Positions 14,393 through 21,725 of a stretch of 28,186 bases of DNA are shown here, piece by piece (position 1 is the first letter of the stretch; each line of letters begins with the position of its first letter). Made by a program: the position numbers and the translations under genes. Location of the stretch: positions 1 to 28,186 of the forward strand of contig CAZIRB010000019.1 of assembly GCA_964541695.1 (NCBI GenBank). Direction: 5' to 3'. A model generated the notes under the pieces. The model was given only the letters and a program-made list of their open reading frames with translations. It made no database searches and was not told the DNA's origin. This stretch comes from CAZKGE01 sp964541695 (GTDB taxonomy: Bacteria; Bacillota; Clostridia; Christensenellales; CAG-138).

Positions 14393-16744
14393 ATGAACGA
14401 TAAGGCGCTTGCCACGCTGGAATACAACAAAATCATCGAACGGCTCTGCGAACACCTCGCCTCCGACATCGGCCGCGAGTACGCCGTTGCGCTCCGGCCC
14501 GCGCGCACATACGCGGACGCGGAGACGCTGCTTGGCCAGACCGACGAGGCGTACGGCGTGTACCGGCACCAAGGCCGCACGCCGATATCCGCGTTTCCGG
14601 ACATACGTGACGTGCTCAAGCGCGCGCACGCGGCCTACGCGCTGTCCGCGGGCGACCTGCTCAATATCCAGCGCTGCCTGGCCGTTTCGCGAACGGCGCG
14701 CGAGCAGATCTTAGAGTCGGACGGCTGCGACAGGCTTGCGCTGATGGCAAACAAGCTCTCGTCGCACCGCTCCGTCGAGGAGGAGATCGCGCGCTGCATC
14801 CTCTCGGAGGAGGAGATCGCCGACAACGCGTCGCCCGAGCTTGCGCGCGTGCGCAGGCAGATGCGCGTCGTCAACGAGCGCGTGCGCGAAAAGCTGAACA
14901 ACATGATCAAGAGCCCCGCGACGCAAAAGTTTTTGCAGGAGCCGATCATCACGATGCGCAACGGCCGCTACGCGCTGCCGGTCCGCGCGGAGTACCGCGC
15001 GCAGGTGAGCGGGCTTGTGCACGACCAGAGCGGCAGCGGCGCGACGCTGTTCATCGAGCCGGCCGCCGTCGTCGAGCTTGGCAACGAGTTTAAGCGGCTG
15101 CAGTCCGAGGAGCAGGCGGAGATCGAGCGCATATTGGCGACGCTGACCGCGATGGTGGAGCCGTACGCGGACGAGCTGTACACGAGCCTGACGGTGCTTG
15201 GCACGCTCGACCTGATTTTCGCCAAGGCGGTGCTGGCGCGCGAGCAGCGCGCGCAGCGGCCGAAGCTCGGCCAGGCCGGATACCTCGAGATCAAAAAGGG
15301 GCGGCATCCGCTGCTGAACCCGGACACGGTCGTGCCGATCGACATCTGGCTCGGCGGCGCGTTCCGCACGCTGATCGTGACCGGCCCGAACACCGGCGGC
15401 AAGACCGTGACGCTCAAGACCGTCGGACTGTTTACGCTGATGGCGATGTCCGGCCTGTTTGTGCCCGCCGAGTACGGCACGACGCTCTCGGTATTCGACG
15501 AGGTGTTCGCGGACATCGGCGACGAGCAGTCGATCGAGCAGTCGCTGTCCACGTTTTCGTCGCATATGAACAACATCGTCGGCATTCTAAAACACGCGAA
15601 CGAGCGCTCGCTCGTGCTGCTCGACGAGCTCGGCGCGGGCACGGACCCGGTCGAGGGCGCGGCGCTCGCGCAGGCGATACTGGAGTCGCTCTACGAGGCG
15701 GGCGCGCGCACATTGGCGACGACGCACTACAGCGAGATCAAGGCGTTTGCTTTGATGCATCCCGGCATGCAGAACGCGTCGATGGAGTTCGACGTCGACA
15801 AGCTCAGCCCGACCTACCGGCTGTTCGTCGGCATCCCCGGCAAGTCGAACGCGTTCGAGATCGCAAAGCGGCTCGGCCTTTCGGACGGCGTCATCGCGCG
15901 TGCGGCGGAGTTTTTGGAGAAGAAGGACGTCGCGTTCGAGGACGTGCTCTCCGGCGCGGAACAGGCGCGCAGGGAGGCGGAGCGCGCGCGCGACGAAGCG
16001 CGCGAAGCGGGTTACGAGGCCGAGCGGATTCGCTCGGCGCTGAAAAAGGAGCAGGAGAAGCTCGAGAGCGAGAAAACGGCGCTGCGGCAAAAAGCGCGCG
16101 ACGACGCAAGGAGGATGGTGCTCGAGACGCGCGCGGAGATGGAGCGGCTCATCCGCGAGCTGCGCGCCGTCAAGGACATCGACCCAAAGGCGCTCGAGCG
16201 GGCGATACAGGGCGCGCGCGACGCGGCAAGGAGCAGCGAGGAGCAGCTTTCCGAGCGGCTGACGAGCGCCGAGGGCGCAGATGGCGGCGTGCCGGACACG
16301 GTGCTGCCCGGCCAGCGCGTGCGCATCCTCAGCCTCGACCAGGAGGGCTCCGTGCTGAAGAGCCTGAACGAGCGCGGCGAGGTCGCCGTGCAGGTCGGCG
16401 TGATCAAGATGACGGTCAGCCTGTCCGATCTGCGCCTTGTGGAACAGCGGAAGGAGAAGCCCGTCTCCTCCGGAAAGGCCGTGCTGACCGCGGACCGCGG
16501 GGGACGGCTCGAGCTGGACCTGCGCGGCCGGCTCGTGGACGAGGCGGTCATCGAGATCGACCGCTACATCGACGATTCCGAGCTGACCGGCATCAAGGAG
16601 TTTGCGATCATACACGGCAAGGGCACGGGCGCGCTGCGCACCGGCGTGCAGAACTACCTGCGGCAAAACCCGCGCGTCAAGTCCTTCCGCATCGGCGCGT
16701 ACGGCGAGGGCGACGCGGGCGTGACGGTCGTGACGCTGAAATAA
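14393..16744 (+). CDS. mutS2: Endonuclease MutS2
   Basis: MutS2 is a MutS paralogue without the mismatch-recognition domain; it is linked to suppression of recombination and, in Bacillus, to splitting collided ribosomes (also called RqcU). The 783-residue protein has typical length. It carries core and clamp-like helical regions (1-300), the ABC-type ATPase with Walker A TGPNTGGKT near residue 330, STFSSHMNNI, Walker B LLDELGAGTDP and TTHYSEIK, then a long charged coiled-coil (about 510-600), a KOW-like segment (PGQRVRILSLDQEGSVL), and a C-terminal Smr nuclease domain with LDLRG and HGKGTGAL. It is monocistronic by its flanking signals. Confidence 0.96.
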   Translation: MNDKALATLEYNKIIERLCEHLASDIGREYAVALRPARTYADAETLLGQTDEAYGVYRHQGRTPISAFPDIRDVLKRAHAAYALSAGDLLNIQRCLAVSRTAREQILESDGCDRLALMANKLSSHRSVEEEIARCILSEEEIADNASPELARVRRQMRVVNERVREKLNNMIKSPATQKFLQEPIITMRNGRYALPVRAEYRAQVSGLVHDQSGSGATLFIEPAAVVELGNEFKRLQSEEQAEIERILATLTAMVEPYADELYTSLTVLGTLDLIFAKAVLAREQRAQRPKLGQAGYLEIKKGRHPLLNPDTVVPIDIWLGGAFRTLIVTGPNTGGKTVTLKTVGLFTLMAMSGLFVPAEYGTTLSVFDEVFADIGDEQSIEQSLSTFSSHMNNIVGILKHANERSLVLLDELGAGTDPVEGAALAQAILESLYEAGARTLATTHYSEIKAFALMHPGMQNASMEFDVDKLSPTYRLFVGIPGKSNAFEIAKRLGLSDGVIARAAEFLEKKDVAFEDVLSGAEQARREAERARDEAREAGYEAERIRSALKKEQEKLESEKTALRQKARDDARRMVLETRAEMERLIRELRAVKDIDPKALERAIQGARDAARSSEEQLSERLTSAEGADGGVPDTVLPGQRVRILSLDQEGSVLKSLNERGEVAVQVGVIKMTVSLSDLRLVEQRKEKPVSSGKAVLTADRGGRLELDLRGRLVDEAVIEIDRYIDDSELTGIKEFAIIHGKGTGALRTGVQNYLRQNPRVKSFRIGAYGEGDAGVTVVTLK

Positions 16745-16757
16745 CGGCCTGCCGGCA

Positions 16758-16783
16758 AGGGCGAATTGCCCTCGTTCGATTTT
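16758..16783 (+). terminator. Weak candidate terminator after mutS2
   Basis: AGGGC (16758-16762) pairs with GCCCT (16768-16772) around GAATT; a modest T-rich stretch (CGTTCGATTTT) follows. The short stem makes this uncertain. Confidence 0.35.
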
Positions 16784-16798
16784 GACGCGGCGTACGCG

Positions 16799-16828
16799 TT
16801 GCGCATCCAGTGAAACCTATGGTATACT
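16799..16828 (+). promoter_or_regulatory. Sigma-A-like promoter of the two-component/HtrA operon
   Basis: TTGCGC (16799-16804), an 18-base spacer and TATACT (16823-16828), the -10 being a strong match. The response-regulator ATG is at 16886, preceded by GAGGTGG. Confidence 0.55.
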
Positions 16829-16885
16829 ATCCCCAAATGCAGGGATCGTTTCTTTGCTGCAGATCGATGGATTCGAGGTGGATCG

Positions 16886-17563
16886 ATGGACAACAACACC
16901 ATTCTGGTCATTGACGATGACAGAAACATACTGGCGATCATTGAGCTGTACCTGAAAAAGGCGGGGTTTACGGTCGTCACGTGCGCGGACGGGCTGTCCG
17001 CGCTGCCGGTGTTCCACGAAACGCGTCCGTCGCTCGTCGTGCTGGACGTGATGCTGCCCGGCAAGGACGGCTGGGCGGTGCTGCACGACATCCGCATGGA
17101 GAGCGATACGCCGGTCATCATGCTGACGGCCAAAGGGGACACGGGCGACCGCGTGCAGGGGCTCGAACTCGGCGCGGACGACTATATCTCCAAACCGTTC
17201 GACGCAAAGGAGCTGATCGCGCGCATCAAGGCGGTGCTGCGCAGGAGCGCCCCGTCGGAGCCGGAGAAAACGATCGTTTTGCCGGGGCTGACCGTCTCGC
17301 TCGAAAACTACGCGGTCGTGCTCGACGGCCGCCAGCTTGAGATGCCGCCCAAAGAGATCGAGCTTCTGTATTTTCTTGCCGCGCATTCGGGCAAAGTATT
17401 CACGCGGGAGCAGCTGCTGGAGCAGGTTTGGGGCTTCGATTTCTTCGGGGACTCGCGCACCGTGGACGTGCACGTCAAGCGCATCCGCGAGAAGCTCGGC
17501 GAGGACCACGTGTGGCAGCTGAAGACCGTCTGGGGCGTGGGCTATAAATTTGAGCAGCAGTGA
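16886..17563 (+). CDS. OmpR/PhoB-family response regulator
   Basis: A 225-residue DNA-binding response regulator. The receiver domain (about 1-118) has the acidic pocket IDDD (10-12), phospho-acceptor Asp54 in VVLDVMLPG, Thr in MLTAKGD and Lys in ISKPFDAKE. The C-terminal winged helix (about 128-225) has FTREQLLEQVWG, RTVDVHVKRIREKLG and the final VWGVGYKFE, typical of OmpR/PhoB. The partner kinase begins 7 bases after its stop. The presence of an HtrA protease in the same operon suggests control of an envelope-stress or cell-wall response. Confidence 0.96.
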   Translation: MDNNTILVIDDDRNILAIIELYLKKAGFTVVTCADGLSALPVFHETRPSLVVLDVMLPGKDGWAVLHDIRMESDTPVIMLTAKGDTGDRVQGLELGADDYISKPFDAKELIARIKAVLRRSAPSEPEKTIVLPGLTVSLENYAVVLDGRQLEMPPKEIELLYFLAAHSGKVFTREQLLEQVWGFDFFGDSRTVDVHVKRIREKLGEDHVWQLKTVWGVGYKFEQQ

Positions 17564-17570
17564 GTGACGC

Positions 17571-19046
17571 ATGCGCAAGGACCTCCTGAGAACTCTGTTC
17601 TCCCGTATGCTGACAGCCTTCATGACCGTTATGCTTGCAATGCTTCTATTGACCGGCATAACGGTTGCTGCTTTATTGCAGGGGCAGGCAATGCGGCAGC
17701 GGAAGCTGACGGTCCACCGGGAGGCGGAGGCCGTCGCGGACCTGTACGCAAAGGCGACGACCGGGTTCCATACGTCCGGCGTCGAGACGGAGCTTCGTGT
17801 GATCGCGCGGTATGCGGGCGGGCTGATCCAGATCATCCGCGCAAACGGCGCGGACGAAGCGTACTACGACGACGCGAAATGGGAGCCGCTGGCCGAGCTT
17901 GCCTACTCCGACGCGGATCTAAGGACGCTCCTCATTTCAACGAACGAGGCGGGCGAGGAGCAGCTCAACCGGTACGAGTCGCACGTGGACTTCCCGGTCC
18001 TGACCGCGTCGCGCTCGCTCTACGAGCAGGACGGGTCCGAGACCGTGATTCTGTTCCACACGGACGTGTCGGACGTCAACACCGCCGCGTATACGGTGTA
18101 CATCGAGACCGTGTTGATTGCGCTGGTCGCGTCGTTGATTGCGATCATCGTCGTGTATTTTTCCACGACGCTTCTGACCAAGCCGTTTTTAGAGATCAAC
18201 GAGGTCGTGCAGCGCTACAGCAAGGGCGACTACAACGCGCGCATCCCGATCAGCAACACCGAGGAGGCCACGCAGCTGGCCATCAGCTTCAACGCTATGG
18301 CCGATCAGCTCAAGGACCTCGAGGCGACGCGCCGCAGCTTTGTGGCGAACGTCTCGCACGAGCTGCGCTCCCCCTTAACGTCTATGCGCGGCTTTCTCGA
18401 GGCGATGCAGGACGGCACGATCGGCCCGGACGAATACGACAAGTACATCAACATCGTGCTCTCCGAGACGCGCCGCATGACCACGATGGTGAACGACCTT
18501 CTAGACCTTGCGCGCATCGAGTCCGGCAAGACCGCGCTCAAGCTCGAGATATTCGACATCAACGAGCTGATCCGCCGCACATTGATCACGTTCGAGGCGC
18601 GTATCTATGAAAAGCGCACGGAAGTCGACGTCAAGTTCGCGCAGGACCAGTATTACGTCGAGGCGGACAGCGCGCAGATCTCGCAGGTGCTGCGGAATTT
18701 GATCGACAACGCGCTCAAGTATTCGCCGGACGAGCGCAAGCTGCGCATCGCGACGTACGCGTTGCGCCGCGAGGTGTACGTGGCGATTCAGGACTCCGGC
18801 TACGGCATACCGGAGGAGGACATCGCGCATGTGTTCGACCGCTTCTACAAGGTCGAGAAGGCGCACACGCCGACCAAGCAGAGCGGCACGGGGCTGGGGC
18901 TTTCGATCGTGAAGCGGATCATCGACCAGCACGGCCAGACGATTACGCTCAAGAGCGCAAAGGGGAAGGGGAGCACGTTTACGTTCACGCTCAAGCGCGC
19001 GCCCGCGCCCAAACGCATTCAGGATGGAGGAAAAAAAGTTGGATAA
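17571..19046 (+). CDS. Membrane sensor histidine kinase
   Basis: A 491-residue kinase with two membrane helices (about 13-37 and 178-202) around an extracellular sensor region of about 140 residues that I do not recognise. A HAMP linker follows (about 200-252). The HisKA domain has the phospho-acceptor His263 in NVSHELRSPLTSM. The catalytic domain has N-box NLIDNALKYS, G1 DSGYGIP, F-box VFDRFYKVEKAH and G2 GTGLGLSIVKRII. The layout matches WalK/PhoR-like kinases but has no PAS domain that I can see. The end overlaps the protease gene. Confidence 0.95.
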   Translation: MRKDLLRTLFSRMLTAFMTVMLAMLLLTGITVAALLQGQAMRQRKLTVHREAEAVADLYAKATTGFHTSGVETELRVIARYAGGLIQIIRANGADEAYYDDAKWEPLAELAYSDADLRTLLISTNEAGEEQLNRYESHVDFPVLTASRSLYEQDGSETVILFHTDVSDVNTAAYTVYIETVLIALVASLIAIIVVYFSTTLLTKPFLEINEVVQRYSKGDYNARIPISNTEEATQLAISFNAMADQLKDLEATRRSFVANVSHELRSPLTSMRGFLEAMQDGTIGPDEYDKYINIVLSETRRMTTMVNDLLDLARIESGKTALKLEIFDINELIRRTLITFEARIYEKRTEVDVKFAQDQYYVEADSAQISQVLRNLIDNALKYSPDERKLRIATYALRREVYVAIQDSGYGIPEEDIAHVFDRFYKVEKAHTPTKQSGTGLGLSIVKRIIDQHGQTITLKSAKGKGSTFTFTLKRAPAPKRIQDGGKKVG

Positions 19047-20334
19047 GTACGAATACGGTTCCGGTCCGGCGTTTCAGAACTTTGAGGAGAGGCCGCAAAA
19101 GCGCGGCGGCGCGTTTTTTGCGATCGTCGTCACGCTGCTCATCCTGCTGCTGGCGGGCCTAGTCACGCTGCTCGTCTATGAAAAGAGCCGGTACAGCGCG
19201 GCGCAGGCGGCGGCGACCCCGACCCCTGTGCCGACCGCGGCCGCGGCTGCGACGCCCAACAAGCCCGCCGAGCAGGCCGCGCCCACGCCGACCGCGACGC
19301 CGGCCGTTCCGCGCGAGATGCCGCAGCTCGACGGCATTGCGCCCGTCATCCCCGGCACGGGCGACAATCCGATCCCCGACATATTCGACGCGGTGTCGCC
19401 GAGCGTGGTGGGCGTGATCAACTATGTCGAGATGCCGGTCGGCGACAAGGAGATGCTCACCGTCTACGGCACGGGCACGGGCTTTCTCGTCTCGAGCGAT
19501 GGCTATGTGCTCACGAACGCGCACGTTGTCGACGGCGCACAAGTTGTGACCGTAAAGCTTGCCGACGGCAATGAGATCGACGCGGAGATCATAGGCTCCG
19601 ACACGGAGACGGACGTTGCGGTGCTGCGCGTCGACGCGCAGGGGCTGCAGCCGCTCAAGTGCGGCAATTCGGAGGACGTGCGCGTGGGCGAGTACGTGCT
19701 CGCCATCGGCAACCCGCTCGATTCCGACCGTTTGGTCAACACATTGACGTTCGGCATCGTCAGCGCCAAGGCGCGCGAGATCACGATCGACAACTACACG
19801 AACACGTATCTGCAGATCGACGCCGCGATCAACTACGGCAACAGCGGCGGCCCGCTTCTGAACATGAAGGGCGAGGTGATCGGCATCAACAGCGCCAAGT
19901 CGTTCACCGCGGGCTACGACTCGTTCGGCAACCCGGTGGCGGCCGAGGGCATCGGTTTTGCTTTGCCGATCAACCACGTGCTCGAGATCATGGAGAAGCT
20001 CGTAACCGAGGGCAGCATCAAGCGCCCGGGCATCGGCATCATGGTGTCGACGGTGACCGAGGTGATGTCCGAGCAGGAAGGCATTCCGCGGGGCGCTCTG
20101 GTCGAAAACGTCGTCAAGGGCGGACCCGCGCAGCGCGCGGGGATCGCGGCCGGCGACGTGATCGTCGAGGCGAACGGGCAGAAGCTGACCGACCACTATC
20201 AGCTGATCGACATCGTGACCTCGATGGATATCGGCGACGTGGTCACCGTCCGCGTCTACCGGGACGGGAGCTATCTTGAACTGGCGATCCTCATCGGCAA
20301 CAAGACGGATTTAAACTTCTCGGAAATGAACTGA
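19039..20334 (+). CDS. HtrA/DegP-like S1C serine protease, membrane-anchored
   Basis: A 431-residue surface protease for misfolded proteins. Numbered from the TTG start: a cytoplasmic N-terminus, one membrane helix (about 26-47), an Ala/Pro/Thr-rich linker (54-92), a trypsin-like domain with triad His162 (TNAHVVDG), Asp192 (DTETDVAVL) and Ser269 (YGNSGGPLL), and a C-terminal PDZ domain from about 335. The start is set at TTG 19039 because GGAGG (19026-19030) is 8 bases upstream; an in-frame ATG at 19024 would add five residues but has a poor ribosome site. It overlaps the kinase by 8 bases, so the two-component system and protease are co-expressed. Confidence 0.93.
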   Translation: MDKYEYGSGPAFQNFEERPQKRGGAFFAIVVTLLILLLAGLVTLLVYEKSRYSAAQAAATPTPVPTAAAAATPNKPAEQAAPTPTATPAVPREMPQLDGIAPVIPGTGDNPIPDIFDAVSPSVVGVINYVEMPVGDKEMLTVYGTGTGFLVSSDGYVLTNAHVVDGAQVVTVKLADGNEIDAEIIGSDTETDVAVLRVDAQGLQPLKCGNSEDVRVGEYVLAIGNPLDSDRLVNTLTFGIVSAKAREITIDNYTNTYLQIDAAINYGNSGGPLLNMKGEVIGINSAKSFTAGYDSFGNPVAAEGIGFALPINHVLEIMEKLVTEGSIKRPGIGIMVSTVTEVMSEQEGIPRGALVENVVKGGPAQRAGIAAGDVIVEANGQKLTDHYQLIDIVTSMDIGDVVTVRVYRDGSYLELAILIGNKTDLNFSEMN

Positions 20335-20349
20335 GCGCGAAACGGCATA

Positions 20350-20390
20350 AAAAACGGAGCGGGACGCGATGGTCCCGCTCCTTTGTTTTT
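20350..20390. terminator. Bidirectional intrinsic terminator between htrA and divIC
   Basis: A 10-bp perfect stem, GGAGCGGGAC (20356-20365) and GTCCCGCTCC (20372-20381), with a 6-base loop. TTTGTTTTT follows on the plus strand, and an A-run at 20349-20354 gives a T-tract on the minus strand. It serves the convergent htrA and yabP-yabQ-divIC units. Confidence 0.9.
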
Positions 20391-20398
20391 CCGTTCGG

Positions 20399-20710
20399 TC
20401 AGTTGCTCTCGCCCTCCGGCGCATAGAATTTGATGTCGTCGGGAAACACGTACCCAAGCTTCTCGCGCGCGTACTGCATCAGATATTCGTCGGTCTTCAT
20501 GTATTCGAGCATGCGCTCGAGGCGCTCCTGTTCGACCTTGACCGCGTCAAGCCTGAGCTGCAGCTCCGCCTTCTGCTCGGCAATGGACGTGAGCGTGGTC
20601 TGCTGCGAGAGATAGACGCCGCCGAGGATGAAGAACGTCAAAAGGAACGCCAGCAGGATATAGCGCGGCCGCAGCCGGAACGCGCGTTTTTGTGTAAACG
20701 ATTTTGCCAT
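20399..20710 (-). CDS. divIC: DivIC/FtsB-type septum formation protein
   Basis: DivIC forms a complex with FtsL and DivIB in the division machinery. The 103-residue protein has the standard bitopic layout: a basic cytoplasmic tail, one membrane helix (PRYILLAFLLTFFILGGVYL, about residues 15-34), an extracellular coiled-coil rich in Glu/Leu/Gln (about 38-70) and the family C-terminal segment YAREKLGYVFPDDIKFY. The start MAKSF at 20710 is preferred over an upstream in-frame TTG because a -10 box covers that codon region. No Shine-Dalgarno is present. It is the last gene after yabP and yabQ, as in Bacillus. Confidence 0.88.
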   Translation of the reverse strand: MAKSFTQKRAFRLRPRYILLAFLLTFFILGGVYLSQQTTLTSIAEQKAELQLRLDAVKVEQERLERMLEYMKTDEYLMQYAREKLGYVFPDDIKFYAPEGESN

Positions 20711-20716
20711 GGAAGT

Positions 20717-20745
20717 AGTATAGCACAAATCGGGGAGAATGAAAA
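20717..20745 (-). promoter_or_regulatory. Candidate sigma-A promoter of divIC
   Basis: On the minus strand, TTTTCA (20745-20740), a 17-base spacer and TATACT (20722-20717). Six bases separate the -10 box from the divIC ATG, so transcription could begin at the start codon. It lies in the yabQ-divIC gap and would give vegetative expression independent of the sporulation genes. Confidence 0.5.
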
Positions 20746-20749
20746 GCCG

Positions 20750-21040
20750 TCACGGTTTTACGCGCCGCAGCGCCCACCCGAGCGTGACGCGGACGGCGAA
20801 GAAGCCCGCGAGCATGCCGAGCGCGCCGAACGCGCGAAATTCGCCGCCGTTTGCGATGTAGAACGACGCGGCGATCGTAAACCCGAACGCGATCACAAAC
20901 AGAAAGTCGCATGCATGCTGAAACCAGCGGTTCGCCAGCCACCTCCGCAAAAAATCGAGCAGCTCGTAGGCAGCGCCGAGCACGATGCCGCCGTAGAGGA
21001 AGGTCATCAGTTCGTAGCCCTGCAGAAGCGTGGTGTCCAC
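20750..21040 (-). CDS. yabQ: Spore cortex/coat biosynthesis protein YabQ
   Basis: YabQ is a membrane protein needed for spore cortex formation in Bacillus. The 96-residue product has several hydrophobic segments (LMTFLYGGIVLGAAYELLDFL, FLFVIAFGFTIAASFYIA, GALGMLAGFFAVRVTLGWAL) and the family motif of a Tyr-Glu-Leu followed by DFLRRW. It is shorter than typical YabQ proteins. The start is GTG at 21040, six bases after the yabP stop, with only a weak AGG ribosome site. Identification rests mainly on position between yabP and divIC plus topology. Confidence 0.8.
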   Translation of the reverse strand: MDTTLLQGYELMTFLYGGIVLGAAYELLDFLRRWLANRWFQHACDFLFVIAFGFTIAASFYIANGGEFRAFGALGMLAGFFAVRVTLGWALRRVKP

Positions 21041-21046
21041 GTCCGC

Positions 21047-21340
21047 CTACCGGAACATCTTCCCGAACAGGCCGCGCTTTTCCGCTTCCTCCGGCTCGTA
21101 ATCCATCGCGAGCAGCTCGCCCTCGATGCTGATCTGACCGTCCTCAAGGTTCAGCTTCGTCAGGTGCAATCCGTTGCCCACGATGTTCAGCGGCCCCGCC
21201 TCGGTGATGAGCATCGCGTCCTGTTCGTTGAAGCTCTGCACGTCCAAAACGCCCGTCACGCTGATGCGCATGCGGTTGTCGATGTGCACGCTGTGCGCGC
21301 GCGACCGCAGCTTTCCAAGGTCGCCTTCCCTTCGCTCCAT
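21047..21340 (-). CDS. yabP: Sporulation protein YabP
   Basis: YabP is a sporulation-specific protein (a YabP/YqfC family member) produced in the mother cell under sigma-E in Bacillus. The 97-residue protein shows family features: HSVHIDNRMRISVTGVLDVQSFNEQDAMLITEAG and LNIVGNGLHLTKLNLEDGQISIEGE. The ATG at 21340 is chosen over an in-frame GTG 33 bases upstream because GGAGGG lies six bases before the ATG. yabQ follows after 6 bases. The yabN/rqcP genes that precede it in Bacillus are not adjacent here. Confidence 0.92.
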   Translation of the reverse strand: MERREGDLGKLRSRAHSVHIDNRMRISVTGVLDVQSFNEQDAMLITEAGPLNIVGNGLHLTKLNLEDGQISIEGELLAMDYEPEEAEKRGLFGKMFR

Positions 21341-21612
21341 ACGCTTCCCTCCGTTGTCCAATTCCGTCGTCACATTACATATATGAGTGCGGCGGCCCCC
21401 GTATGCCGCTCCGGGCGGGCGGGGGGGATTTGCGCGCCGGCGGGGTGGAAATAACTTGAAATTTGCGGAAAAGATGACCGCTATTTTTCGCCTTTTTTCG
21501 GGAAATTCGCGCGTGACCGTTCGCTATAAACGCCCAAAAAGCGCCAGGAAACGTCGGGCGGAACGAAATGTGTCACAAGCGGGGAATGTTTTGTAAAAGA
21601 TGTCGCGCGCGC
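21341..21612. other. Intergenic region between divergent yabP and rho
   Basis: No convincing gene is visible on either strand. The first part near yabP is G/C-rich with a 7-base G run at about 21421-21427; from about 21455 to 21600 the sequence becomes richer in A/T runs (TTTTTCGCC, TTTTTTCGGG, CCCAAAAAGCGCC). It must contain the yabP promoter on the minus strand, presumably sigma-E dependent, but I could not find both boxes with confidence. Confidence 0.5.
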
Positions 21613-21641
21613 TTGACAAGCCCTTTAAATTTCAGTATGCT
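21613..21641 (+). promoter_or_regulatory. Strong sigma-A promoter of rho
   Basis: Consensus TTGACA (21613-21618), a 17-base spacer and TATGCT (21636-21641). It is about 80 bases upstream of the rho start, leaving a leader of roughly 70 bases. Confidence 0.8.
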
Positions 21642-21665
21642 AACTGCATCTGAAAGGGCATATCC

Positions 21666-21725
21666 ATGTTATTTAAACCGGACAGATTGATCGTTTCCGT
21701 CATGAGAGGAGTAGCATCATTTTGA
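21666..21725 (+). CDS. Possible 19-codon leader peptide coupled to rho
   Basis: An ATG at 21666, preceded by AAAGGG (21653-21658), opens a frame of 19 codons whose TGA (21723-21725) overlaps the TTG start of rho (21722-21724) by two bases. The peptide begins MLFKPDRLIVSV and ends GVASF. E. coli rho has a leader peptide gene (rhoL) with a different sequence, so an analogous role in coupling or autoregulation is plausible. A chance frame in a 70-base leader cannot be excluded. Confidence 0.4.
   Translation: MLFKPDRLIVSVMRGVASF

Noticed and set aside
16837..16914. A 25-codon frame upstream of and overlapping the response-regulator start
   Set aside because: Its ATG is 8 bases after the -10 box, but there is no ribosome site, and the frame overlaps the real gene out of phase; a chance frame is the simpler reading.
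21387..21596. A 69-codon Arg-rich frame on the plus strand before rho
   Set aside because: No ribosome site, no family resemblance, and the composition looks like translated intergenic DNA.
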